From JAICLL01 sp035252155 (GTDB lineage: Bacteria > Planctomycetota > Planctomycetia > Pirellulales > JAICIG01), in contig DATFDL010000568.1 in NCBI GenBank assembly GCA_035252155.1, forward strand, positions 1-8,884: a DNA stretch of 8,884 nucleotides, written 5' to 3'. The notes beneath the pieces were generated by a model, which had not been told where the DNA came from, did no database searches, and saw only the letters and a list, made by a program, of their open reading frames with translations. The position numbers were made by a program, and so were the translations under genes. Positions 1-7,127 of the stretch are shown here, one piece after another (within the stretch, counting starts at the first letter, position 1; every line of letters starts with the position of its first letter).

Positions 1-3000
1 CGCATGTCTGGAACCGATGCGGTGATCTGGCCGGTGGCCAGGTCGACGACCCGCATCCGCCCGTCGAGAGGGCTGAGAAGAAAATACGGTGCGGGAATCG
101 GGGGCGGCTCGAAGCTGCCAGCATGCTCGGCAATCAATTCGCCCGTCGATAGGTCATAGATTTCCACTCGTTGGCCGACAGGCCCCTTTCCGGCGTCAGA
201 GTAGTTCACAACGAGACGACGACGCTCGACATCGACATAGTGGCGCTGGTATCGCCCCGGCCGGTCGTTGCTCGCTAGAAGGAGTTTCACGGCGGTAACG
301 TTCCATACCTCAACCACCGATTCCGTTCGAGACGTGCGTTGCGTGTATCGTTGCCCCGCGATAACCAGACGATTCTGGCCGCCGACAAGTTGCATTCGGT
401 TGCCGTAGGCAGACCACGTGGCAGCACCGAGGGATACTGTTTCTCTTCGGGCGCTCGTCCACAACTTGAGTTGTCGATTGATATTCATGGACGATGATAC
501 GCGGTCGGTCGGCGGCTCGACAAACGCCAGCCAATCGACCTCCGGGCTGAAGACAGCCTCGGGCCCGCCTTGGGGCGGCGATCCCAACGTCGCAATGGTT
601 TCGCCGCTGGCGAGATCAGCAAGTCGAAGCGCGCCACCAGTGCCGTTTGCGTCGCCGCCGAAGAACAGGATTTTTTCGCCGCGTGGATCGATGATAGGCT
701 TTTGCCGCTGGCACTCCGCCTTGCCGTTTTTGTAAACGGTGGCGCCATCGGAGATGCGCGCAACGCAGAGTCCGTGGCTTTCTTCGATCCAAATAAGCCG
801 CGAGTCTGAGCTGAATTCCACGGCGTAGGGCGAGCGTACCCATGCTTCGTCTTGAAGCGTCGGCATCCAACGGTTCTCGGCGATGTCGTAGACACACACT
901 CTCGGGGAACCGGTCGCTTGGCCGCGTCGAACCGCGAGGTAGCGTTGGCCAGGGCTGACGCGGCAAAGTTCCGCATCGTCGATGCTTTGCCGCGGCAGGC
1001 CAGTCGCGGCATCCAACAGATCGATGCCGCGCTCGCGAGGGAAGACGAACACCTGGCTTGTAGCGTCGTAGTCGGTCGGCAGCCAGTCATCCGTCGGCTT
1101 CATCGTCGAAGCCTGATTTGACGGCGGCCCATACGAATTCGCATAGCGCCACCGCCCGGCCGATGACGCAGATGGCTTGGTGTCGCCCGGTGCCTCCGGC
1201 TTTGGCGGCGAAATCGACTTTACTTCGACGGACGGAGGTGCGTCGGCGGCCCATACGATTCGTTTTCCATCGGCGTCGAAACGAATGGCGTTTGCGGCGG
1301 GCGCGACGGGCAAGACGCCCGTCGTTCCTCGCGAAACGTCCCAAAAGGTAAGCGCCTCTTCGCGCGCATTTCGGTCGAGCCGGCTAACGGCGATCTGGCC
1401 GGCGCTGAGAAAAAGCGCGCGAGCGGTCTCCGGCCCGCCAAATCTTCGCTGCGATTCCAGATCTTGAAAGTCATCGAGCGCCCGGGCGATCAGCGTCTGT
1501 CCGTCCGGAAGCGATTGAAGCACCAGTTGGTCTTTAATTACCGTGGCAAGCAGGTCGCCGGCAGCCGATACCGCGCACGGCGCCGTTCCTTCGATCGTCC
1601 GATACATCCTCGGGGCGACTTGCGGAACGCGGCGCAGGGAGGGGAGCTCGATCAACGAGATTTGACCCGGCGCCTCGGGAAGTGCCAGCCAGCGCCCCTC
1701 AGGACGAGGGCCGTCGCCGGAGACTAAGAATTGAATGCCCTGAGCCGATTTCGAGACGGATGTATTGAGACTGACCGTACTTGAAACCAGCCCAGTTTCG
1801 GCGTCGAGCGCGGCGATCGAGTACTCGGTGCCGTCATGATGCAACGCCAGCACGTGATCGGCTGTGCCACCGAACGCGAAGATTTGGTATCGGGCATCAT
1901 TGAAGCGGCGCACGAGGTGCCCGTCGGTGTTGTCGAAAAGCGACGTCGGGAATCTCACCGTGTCGCTGCCGTAACCCATGGCCAGCGTCCTTCGACCGTC
2001 CGGACTGAGTTGGAGCTTAGCATAACTTGGCGCTCCGTCCGCCAACGGCTTCGCTTCCACTCGCTTTCCCGACGTTGCATCGTATCGCTCAGTCGATACG
2101 AAGTACTTGAACGACACGCCATCTTGGAGACCATCGGCCCGCGCGACTAACAGTTGTTGTCCATCTAAAGCAAATGCCAACGCGATGGACTTCAGCGATT
2201 CGTCGCGCCGCGGATCTTTCGAGCAGCAGGGTCCAAGTTCGAACTGAGACTGAACAATGCAGGCCGGCAGCACCGAAATCTCAATCTGATGCGCCTTTGA
2301 TTCATCGTCGCGGAGCGGCAAGACGCGCGCGAAGAGCTTGCCGTCGTGACTGAATGCCATTGGCGGCAGATCTTGCCCGCGCAGCATTTGTCCGAGAAAA
2401 GTTGGCCGGTGTCGAATGCGCACGTCGGCGATGCGGGTGAGGGAGGATTCGGTGAGCCACCAGGCGGCTTCTGTGTTCAATCGCCACAGTTGATCGGACC
2501 AGAACGTATCGACCGCGGTTTTTCCGGCGAAATTGCCCTTGTCGCGCAGTGCCGCCAGCCGTTTGAGCTTGGGATGCGCCGATGCCGCCTCGCGCAGATG
2601 CGCCAGTGCTTGCGTTTGGCGATCGCCCTGCCGGGCGGTGCGTAAAGCGTGCGCCTGGCTATAGCCGGCCCGCGCCACCGATTCGTAGGCCTGAAGTGCG
2701 TGGGCGGCCGATTCGTTGCGCGCCTCGAGCGCGTCATTGCGCGCCTCAAGGGCTTCGTTGCGGGCCGTCTCCGCGTCCTGCCGTGCCGACGACTCTTCCT
2801 GCCGAAGCTGCGATTGTTGCCAAGCCACCAGCGGCCCGGCCACCGCCAATACCGCCAACAACAAGCCCACGCAAGCGACCAGCCCGGCCGTCACTGGGTT
2901 TCGGCGGCACCAGCGCCAGCCGCGCTCCACGCCGCTCACACGCCGGGCCGCGATCGGCTGGCCCGAAAGCCAGCGGCGTAGTTCATCGGCCACCGCCTGT

Positions 3001-3905
3001 GCCGTGGCATACCGCCGCTCGGGCGATTTTTCCAGGCATTTCAGGCAAATGGTTTCCAGATCGCGCGGCACCGATGCGTCGAGCTTGCGCGGAGCCGGCG
3101 GATCGTCGTGAATGATCTGCATCACGAGCATCCGCGCGTTGCCGCGAAATGGCAACTCGCCCGTCAATAGCTCGAACAGAATCGTGCCTAGCGAATAAAC
3201 GTCGCTGCGGCGGTCGGCCTGATGGCTCTCGCCCTTGGCCTGTTCGGGCGACATATAGGCGGGCGTGCCCAGCACTCGCCCGTCGATGGTCATCGTGATC
3301 TCGCCGGCTTCGCGCTTGGCCAAGCCAAAATCCATCAGGTGCGGCCGGCCGTCGGCGTCGAGCATGATGTTCGATGGCTTTAGATCGCGGTGCACCACCC
3401 CGCAACGGTGGGCGTGCTCCAGCGCCTCGGCCACGGTCAGACAGAGCGTGGCGGCTTCGCGGGGCGAAAGCCGCCCCGCGGTGAGCCGATCGGCCAGCGT
3501 GACACCCCGCACCAAGTCGCTGACAATATAGACAGTGTCGCCCTCGCGTCCGACTTCGTGCACGCTGACGATGTTGGGATGGTGCAGTTGGGCCGCCGCC
3601 CGAGCCTCGCGCAGGAAAAGCTCGGTCTCATCGCGGCTCAGTTGCTCGCGACGTGGAATCTTGACGGCCACCGTGCGATCGAGCTGCGTGTCGCGGGCCA
3701 TCCAGACAGTGCCGAACTGCCCGACGCCCAGCCGATCGACCAACTCGAAGTGGCCGAGCGTGCGCGCTTGTTCGCCATGGTAGCTGGCGGTGCGGTCGCC
3801 CAGCAGGCTGAAATGGCTGCCGCATGACGGGCAGTCGATCTCTTCCAGCCCGGCGTCGTCAAGCAATTCAACCGGCTGATGGCAGTGGGGGCAGCGGATG
3901 TTCAT
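1..3905 (-). CDS. Membrane-anchored Ser/Thr protein kinase with N-terminal zinc ribbon and C-terminal beta-propeller (3' end outside window)
   Basis: One uninterrupted minus-strand frame of 1301 codons runs from ATG 3905 to the left edge with no stop, so the C-terminus is missing. Seen in order: a four-cysteine zinc ribbon (C5-x2-C8, C25-x2-C28); a complete Hanks-type kinase domain (about 53-315) with GVGQFG loop 60-65, K82, E100, HRDLKPSN 172-179, DFG 192-194, GTPAYMSPE 213-221 and RSDVYSLG 233-240; one membrane span (about 338-361) after a basic WRWCRRNP stretch; a charged coiled coil (about 363-410); a helical TPR-like stretch (about 410-510); then a long series of degenerate WD40/propeller blades marked by SPDG-like turns. 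All catalytic residues are present, so the kinase should be active; T204 and T206 in the activation loop are candidate autophosphorylation sites. Known for the family: cytoplasmic kinase, sensory domain across the membrane. The start has GGAG (3913-3916) 7 bases upstream and overlaps the preceding gene by ATGA, which suggests coupled translation. Substrate and signal are unknown. Confidence 0.93.
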   Translation of the reverse strand, partial: MNIRCPHCHQPVELLDDAGLEEIDCPSCGSHFSLLGDRTASYHGEQARTLGHFELVDRLGVGQFGTVWMARDTQLDRTVAVKIPRREQLSRDETELFLREARAAAQLHHPNIVSVHEVGREGDTVYIVSDLVRGVTLADRLTAGRLSPREAATLCLTVAEALEHAHRCGVVHRDLKPSNIMLDADGRPHLMDFGLAKREAGEITMTIDGRVLGTPAYMSPEQAKGESHQADRRSDVYSLGTILFELLTGELPFRGNARMLVMQIIHDDPPAPRKLDASVPRDLETICLKCLEKSPERRYATAQAVADELRRWLSGQPIAARRVSGVERGWRWCRRNPVTAGLVACVGLLLAVLAVAGPLVAWQQSQLRQEESSARQDAETARNEALEARNDALEARNESAAHALQAYESVARAGYSQAHALRTARQGDRQTQALAHLREAASAHPKLKRLAALRDKGNFAGKTAVDTFWSDQLWRLNTEAAWWLTESSLTRIADVRIRHRPTFLGQMLRGQDLPPMAFSHDGKLFARVLPLRDDESKAHQIEISVLPACIVQSQFELGPCCSKDPRRDESLKSIALAFALDGQQLLVARADGLQDGVSFKYFVSTERYDATSGKRVEAKPLADGAPSYAKLQLSPDGRRTLAMGYGSDTVRFPTSLFDNTDGHLVRRFNDARYQIFAFGGTADHVLALHHDGTEYSIAALDAETGLVSSTVSLNTSVSKSAQGIQFLVSGDGPRPEGRWLALPEAPGQISLIELPSLRRVPQVAPRMYRTIEGTAPCAVSAAGDLLATVIKDQLVLQSLPDGQTLIARALDDFQDLESQRRFGGPETARALFLSAGQIAVSRLDRNAREEALTFWDVSRGTTGVLPVAPAANAIRFDADGKRIVWAADAPPSVEVKSISPPKPEAPGDTKPSASSAGRWRYANSYGPPSNQASTMKPTDDWLPTDYDATSQVFVFPRERGIDLLDAATGLPRQSIDDAELCRVSPGQRYLAVRRGQATGSPRVCVYDIAENRWMPTLQDEAWVRSPYAVEFSSDSRLIWIEESHGLCVARISDGATVYKNGKAECQRQKPIIDPRGEKILFFGGDANGTGGALRLADLASGETIATLGSPPQGGPEAVFSPEVDWLAFVEPPTDRVSSSMNINRQLKLWTSARRETVSLGAATWSAYGNRMQLVGGQNRLVIAGQRYTQRTSRTESVVEVWNVTAVKLLLASNDRPGRYQRHYVDVERRRLVVNYSDAGKGPVGQRVEIYDLSTGELIAEHAGSFEPPPIPAPYFLLSPLDGRMRVVDLATGQITASVPDM
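2712..2774 (-). repeat. 21-base tandem repeat inside the kinase gene (coiled-coil heptads)
   Basis: Three consecutive 21-base units (2712-2732, 2733-2753, 2754-2774) encode seven-residue units of the type EARN(E/D)AL; the next upstream codons continue in a weaker form. The encoded stretch (about residues 378-400) directly follows the membrane span and has the alternation of charged residues with Ala/Leu expected of a coiled coil. The period matches a heptad, so the array keeps the frame when units are gained or lost. Confidence 0.8.
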
Positions 3906-4273
3906 GTCTCCACTCCGATCAGGCGGGTTATCCCGACGCCCATGATCCAGAGAAACATCAAGAAAGACATCATCCCGAGGATCCCCCAGCAGATCAACGA
4001 TCGCCTAAACAGATTTAGCAAAGCCGCCGTGAAGACGATCCAAAACAGAGTCACCGTGATCGCGACGGCTGAGAAACCCACAGTGCTGGTTTGCGAGGCA
4101 AAACGCCATAAAGAACTGAGAATCGCGAATGCCACGCAGAAGAGCGTGACGCTGCCCAAGGTTTGCCGCAGGCTCCATCGGCGGCCGTCGCATTTGCCTC
4201 CGGTCCGCCGAACGCCTCGATTGATGACCTGTGTCATGCGCGCGAACTCTTTCAGCCAGCCGCCCGCGATCAT
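3902..4273 (-). CDS. Small three-span membrane protein, translationally coupled to the kinase
   Basis: A 123-residue protein with no family I recognise. A basic, hydrophilic N-terminus (about 1-37) precedes three hydrophobic segments at roughly 38-58, 64-88 and 93-115, with an RR pair between spans 2 and 3 and a short tail ending GVET. Its TGA overlaps the kinase ATG in the arrangement ATGA, so both are almost certainly read from one transcript; this overlap is the best evidence that the frame is real. The start is uncertain. ATG 4273 lacks a clear Shine-Dalgarno; the in-frame ATG at 4237 (residue 13) has only a weak AAAGAG nine bases upstream; an in-frame stop lies a short way upstream of 4273. 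By context it could modulate or localise the kinase in the membrane, but this is inference. Confidence 0.75.
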   Translation of the reverse strand: MIAGGWLKEFARMTQVINRGVRRTGGKCDGRRWSLRQTLGSVTLFCVAFAILSSLWRFASQTSTVGFSAVAITVTLFWIVFTAALLNLFRRSLICWGILGMMSFLMFLWIMGVGITRLIGVET

Positions 4274-4358
4274 CGTGATCGCCCGCTCGACGTCATTATT
4301 CCCGTCGTATTCGTCGTTGCAACCATTTCATTTGGCGGGCGGCGAAAGCCCGGTTGGA

Positions 4359-4452
4359 ACGCGATTCCGCCCACCGAGCGCCGGCTGCTGGCGCAGTCGC
4401 GCTTAACGGCGGTGCACCATCAAGCCGCGGCCTGGCTCGGCCAGCCAAGCTG
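4359..4452 (+). pseudogene. Decayed fragment related to the N-terminus of the downstream exported protein
   Basis: Bases 4359-4389 match 5152-5182 of the intact gene with two mismatches over 31 bases, and 4386 to about 4452 match 5329-5395 at roughly three quarters identity. Translated, the fragment reads IPPTERRLL, then AQSRLTAVHHQAAAWLGQP, against IPPAERRLL and AESRLRAIHNQAIARLGRP in the intact protein. The 150 bases (50 codons, 33-82) between these blocks are missing, and the junction lies on a TGCT present at both ends of the missing stretch. No signal peptide, start or downstream continuation is recognisable. Many substitutions are conservative at protein level, so the source is more likely a diverged paralogue than a recent copy of the neighbouring gene. 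Confidence 0.75.
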
Positions 4453-4724
4453 GGTACATAGGGTTTTGCCAGGTTGCGGGGTTCGCAGACCAAGTCGCTC
4501 ATTCGGTGGTCACCCGCCGCGAGCGCTTACCAAGTTTTTCGATGCGCGCTTCGATGCAACCCTATGCCCCGCAAGAACTTTGTGGTGGTTTTTTGGCTGT
4601 TTTTCTAATGGGGGGGTAAGAACTATTTTGGGGGGATACAATGCGCGAGCCGTGGAACTCTTACGCCGAGCCAAGTGATGAACATTGCGGCGCGCAGAAA
4701 TCGAACCGAGAGAACGGAACGCTT

Positions 4725-4743
4725 ATCAGCGCTGATGAGCGCT
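4725..4743. repeat. Pair of short AGCGCT palindromes
   Basis: ATCAGCGCTGAT (4725-4736) is a perfect 12-bp palindrome, and a second AGCGCT core follows at 4738-4743. They sit where homology to any gene behind the leftward promoter would begin. They may be a deletion or insertion scar or a protein-binding site; nothing further can be said from the sequence. Confidence 0.45.
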
Positions 4744-4765
4744 AATTAGTGTTCGGTCGCCTTCT

Positions 4766-4771
4766 CTCCTT
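4766..4771 (-). promoter_or_regulatory. Apparently orphan Shine-Dalgarno sequence
   Basis: AAGGAG on the minus strand lies about 47 bases downstream of the predicted start of the operator-controlled transcript, where a first gene would be expected to begin. No ATG, GTG or TTG opening a sustained frame follows at normal spacing; the sequence instead goes into AGCGCT palindromes. This fits a promoter plus leader whose gene has been deleted just after the ribosome binding site. A chance purine-rich match is the alternative. Confidence 0.35.
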
Positions 4772-4824
4772 CGCTTGCTTTTGTTCTAGCTCTCTGGCGC
4801 ACGACCTAGAGCGCGTCTCCCTGT

Positions 4825-4852
4825 AGTATACATATGTATACACTCCTGTCAA
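4825..4852 (-). promoter_or_regulatory. Sigma70-like promoter overlapped by a perfect 16-bp palindromic operator
   Basis: On the minus strand, TTGACA (4852-4847) and TATACT (4830-4825) are separated by 16 bases, close to the sigma70 consensus. The perfect palindrome GTATACATATGTATAC (4826-4841) fills most of the spacer and the -10 box, the classical position for a repressor. Its core, TACA-TA-TGTA, fits the TACAnnTGTA half-site pattern known for BlaI/MecI/CopY-type repressors; that assignment is inference, and no such regulator is in the window. Transcription would start near 4818 and run left. The first plausible gene is the membrane protein about 545 bases away, so this may instead be the left-over promoter of a deleted gene. 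Confidence 0.6.
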
Positions 4853-4930
4853 GCGCCTGACTGCGCTTTTTGCCGCGGGACTCATTCTCGCAGCGGCTTC
4901 AACGAACTAGCGGGGTGAGGACCGCATAGG

Positions 4931-4992
4931 CCACCGTAGTCATCACGCTCCGCGTGATGGTTTCATCACGCGGAGCGTGATGTCTACGGTGG
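4931..4992. repeat. 62-bp hairpin made of nested palindromes
   Basis: Left arm 4931-4959 and right arm 4964-4992 are inverted copies of 29 bases with one mismatch, around a 4-base loop. Each arm contains an element that is itself palindromic (CATCACGC-TCC-GCGTGATG and its complement), so four copies of the CATCACGC half-site are present and the DNA can fold as one long hairpin or as two smaller ones. It lies about 100 bases upstream of the exported protein gene. There is no T-run after it, so it is not a typical intrinsic terminator. Dispersed REP/MITE-type repeat is the likeliest class. Confidence 0.85.
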
Positions 4993-5019
4993 TCGGTCGT
5001 TCATGTTTGCAAATTATAT

Positions 5020-5048
5020 TTGGTGCGCGTCGCACGCCCAGTTAGAAT
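5020..5048 (+). promoter_or_regulatory. Possible promoter of the exported protein gene
   Basis: TTGGTG (5020-5025) and TAGAAT (5043-5048) are 17 bases apart. The -10 box is good and the -35 poor. A transcript would start near 5055 and give a leader of about 30 bases that holds the strong ribosome binding site GGAGG (5077-5081). It lies just downstream of the 62-bp hairpin. Confidence 0.4.
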
Positions 5049-5087
5049 GCCTGCCGGTCGTTGTAGGCAATCAAGCGGAGGCCCAGC

Positions 5088-7106
5088 ATGCGAATCGTTG
5101 CTCCTGTTCTGGCGGTGCTGCTGACCGTCGCCTCCGTGGTCCGGGCGGCCGATGCGATTCCGCCCGCCGAGCGCCGGCTGCTCGATGTGGCAGTGTCCGA
5201 TTATATCAAGGGCAATACGCAACCCGCCCTGGCGTACTTGTCGCACCTTGCATCGCACGCTAGTGACGCCAAGCGAGCGGCCCTCGACGAATACCTGCGA
5301 GAGAAAAAGCTGCCGCCGCTGGCCAAGTTGCTGGCGGAGTCGCGCTTGAGGGCAATCCACAATCAAGCCATCGCCCGGCTGGGCCGACCGAACCCGCGGC
5401 AGATTTTGCTCGAACTGCCGGAATTGGCCGGCAGCCTCGACGCGGAGTTGCATGGCGCTAGCGATCACCGGCTGCTCAAGGCGGCGTTGCCCGACAATGC
5501 GACGCTGGTTGAATACGAGCGGTTGCTCGACACAACGCAGGGCTTGAGGCAGAGTTTGGCGGGCGCAAAGCAGGCGGCCGAGCATCTGGCGGGCCTAGTC
5601 AAGCTGATTCCCAAGGCCGAACGCGCCAGTTTAAAATCGCCGCAGGCCGAGCTGGTCGAGCGCGATTACCGGGCAGACGCCGACACGGCCGAAGATCTTT
5701 CGCGGCGTGTGGCCGCCATCGACGCCCTCTTGCGCGTGCGACGTTTGAACAAGGCCGCCGATGCCCTGCGCGGCAAGGGCTCGCCGGCCGAACGATTAGC
5801 GGCTGCTTACAGTTGGCAGGAAGACGCCCAACGACTGACCGAGTTTTTTAGGACGTTCAAGGGCGCTCCCCAAACGCCCGGCGCTCAAGAATTGTCGGAG
5901 CTCGCGGCGCCGGGCCTGGCCGGCCGCGTGAACTCGACCGCTGAACTTTGCCGTCGGCTGGCGGGCCCGCTTACCGAAAAGGCTCGTGAGCTTTACGCGG
6001 CGCTCGATTGGTGGAAACTTGGACGCTATGGTGAAGGCCCCGAGATGCGCGGCCTGGCGAAGCCCGATGACGCCTCGGTGAATGGGGTTTCGGCGCGTGC
6101 TTTGTACATGCCCGACGAGCCGCCCGTACCTACCGACCCTGCCGCGCCGAAGGCCGCCGACGCGACCGCCGCGGCAGAGCCCCAGGCCACCGCGCCTCAC
6201 TACGCGCGCCGTCTTTTTCACTGGTGGGCCTGGGAGAACCTGCAGCTCGCGGCCGGAGAAACGGATGAACTCGGCGGCCTCGCCGGAAACAAAGCGCATC
6301 TATTTTCGCCCCACACACAGCAGCCTGACCTATGGCCGCACTTCCATCCCGTTTTGACGACCGTTGCTCCGATCGCCACGAGCGGTTTCGGCGACGACGG
6401 CTCGAACGCCAAAATCTTGTCGCGGTTGGTCGGTTACTTCGAATACGAACAAACGCTCGCTCACTTCCAACGTTTTTTAGCCGCCGCCTCGCCCAGCGAG
6501 CTAGCGGCGGCCGATGAGCTGGTGCAAGCGCGTGACGAGCTGGCGATTTACACCAATCTGGCGAGGTTCGTCAAACCGGCGCCCAACAAATTTGTCGAGT
6601 CGCCGGCAAACGTGCTTGTCGAGTCGTCGGCCATCGTCGCAGACAACTATCAGCGGCGGGGGCTGCAATGGCTGATCGCCTTGGCCTGGATCGAACATCA
6701 AGCGGCGCTGGTGGGCTTTACCGCGTCGCCTTTGCCGCTTACCACGGGCATGCCCATGCCAGTAAATGACGGTGCCTTTCAAGAGTTGCTTGTCGACAGT
6801 GCGCTGGTGCATCATGCCCGCTGGCACCAGACATATTTCTCACAGGGACAGGCGGGCGTCACGAGCGCCGTGGCCAAGCTTCAGCCCCCCGACGTGCTGG
6901 CCGAGGGCCGCCGGACGGTGCTGGCAATGGAACTGATGGAGGCGGCGGCGCAGACCGCCACCGTAGATCAGCGCCGCGAGTGGTACGGGCGTCTGGACGA
7001 CTTGGGGGCCTTCCGCGAACAGCTTTTCAATCGAATTCTTCGCGACCAAGAGCTGCTCAAGATCGCCGAGATCAACGTGCCGCGGCTGCTGCGAGATCCA
7101 CCCTAG
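5088..7106 (+). CDS. Large exported protein of unknown function (672 residues)
   Basis: I do not recognise a family. The start is well supported: GGAGG (5077-5081) lies 6 bases before the ATG, and the product opens with a Sec-type signal peptide (hydrophobic VAPVLAVLLTVASVV, likely cleaved after A20 or A23, before IPPAERRLL). The mature protein looks mostly alpha-helical, with an N-terminal part (about 24-342), a low-complexity Pro/Ala/Thr linker (about 343-370) and a C-terminal part beginning with a Trp-rich stretch (RRLFHWWAWENLQL). Only one cysteine is visible. No heme, metal-ligand or catalytic motif was found, and the hydrophobic stretch near 523-545 carries Glu and His, so a second membrane span is unlikely. 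It is a single-gene unit, convergent with the Uma2 gene. A relic of a relative lies some 700 bases upstream, which shows that the family is multi-copy or was duplicated. Periplasmic or envelope location is inferred from the signal peptide. Confidence 0.9.
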   Translation: MRIVAPVLAVLLTVASVVRAADAIPPAERRLLDVAVSDYIKGNTQPALAYLSHLASHASDAKRAALDEYLREKKLPPLAKLLAESRLRAIHNQAIARLGRPNPRQILLELPELAGSLDAELHGASDHRLLKAALPDNATLVEYERLLDTTQGLRQSLAGAKQAAEHLAGLVKLIPKAERASLKSPQAELVERDYRADADTAEDLSRRVAAIDALLRVRRLNKAADALRGKGSPAERLAAAYSWQEDAQRLTEFFRTFKGAPQTPGAQELSELAAPGLAGRVNSTAELCRRLAGPLTEKARELYAALDWWKLGRYGEGPEMRGLAKPDDASVNGVSARALYMPDEPPVPTDPAAPKAADATAAAEPQATAPHYARRLFHWWAWENLQLAAGETDELGGLAGNKAHLFSPHTQQPDLWPHFHPVLTTVAPIATSGFGDDGSNAKILSRLVGYFEYEQTLAHFQRFLAAASPSELAAADELVQARDELAIYTNLARFVKPAPNKFVESPANVLVESSAIVADNYQRRGLQWLIALAWIEHQAALVGFTASPLPLTTGMPMPVNDGAFQELLVDSALVHHARWHQTYFSQGQAGVTSAVAKLQPPDVLAEGRRTVLAMELMEAAAQTATVDQRREWYGRLDDLGAFREQLFNRILRDQELLKIAEINVPRLLRDPP

Positions 7107-7127
7107 CGCTCAGTCACGTAATACCGG

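Larger units (their letters stand above)
4274..5087. other. Gene-poor spacer between divergent transcription units
   Basis: 814 bases separate the minus-strand membrane protein/kinase operon from the plus-strand exported protein. Open frames here (for example plus 4163-4678 and minus 4502-4296) have no domain, no ribosome binding site and no protein-like composition. The stretch contains a gene relic, an operator-promoter facing left, a lone ribosome binding site, two AGCGCT palindromes, a large hairpin and the likely promoter of the exported protein; these are listed separately. Bases 4453-4720 hold nothing I can interpret beyond two G runs (4610-4616, 4630-4635) and a short direct repeat TTCGATGC (4538-4545, 4550-4557). 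Confidence 0.7.

Noticed and set aside
485..1090. 201-residue minus-strand open frame
   Set aside because: Out-of-frame shadow of the kinase gene: composition is Arg/Ser/Pro-rich with no domain, and the true frame is open right through.
2582..3115. 177-residue plus-strand open frame, rich in Pro, Arg and Ala
   Set aside because: Antisense shadow of the kinase C-lobe, membrane span and coiled-coil region in GC-rich DNA; no ribosome binding site or domain.
1..3905. Possible frameshifted or broken kinase gene, because no closed long frame appears on the minus strand
   Set aside because: Reading from ATG 3905 codon by codon gave no stop and the same frame phase at all checked points down to base 5; the frame is only unclosed at the window edge.
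4296..4502. 68-residue minus-strand open frame downstream of the orphan promoter
   Set aside because: It is the antisense of the relic, has no ribosome binding site and has a low-complexity composition.
4610..4635. Two G runs as a G-quadruplex or slippery site
   Set aside because: Only two G tracts are close together, and no gene is being translated there.
4163..4678. 171-residue plus-strand open frame containing the relic
   Set aside because: Only about 30 residues resemble a protein; the start lies inside the antisense of the membrane protein gene, and the rest is unstructured composition.
4871..4897. GCCGC/GCGGC inverted repeat as terminator or operator
   Set aside because: Five-base stem with a long loop, expected by chance in DNA of this composition.
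7107..7127. Bidirectional terminator between the convergent genes
   Set aside because: Only a weak CCGGC/GCCG-type stem with no U-tract on either strand.
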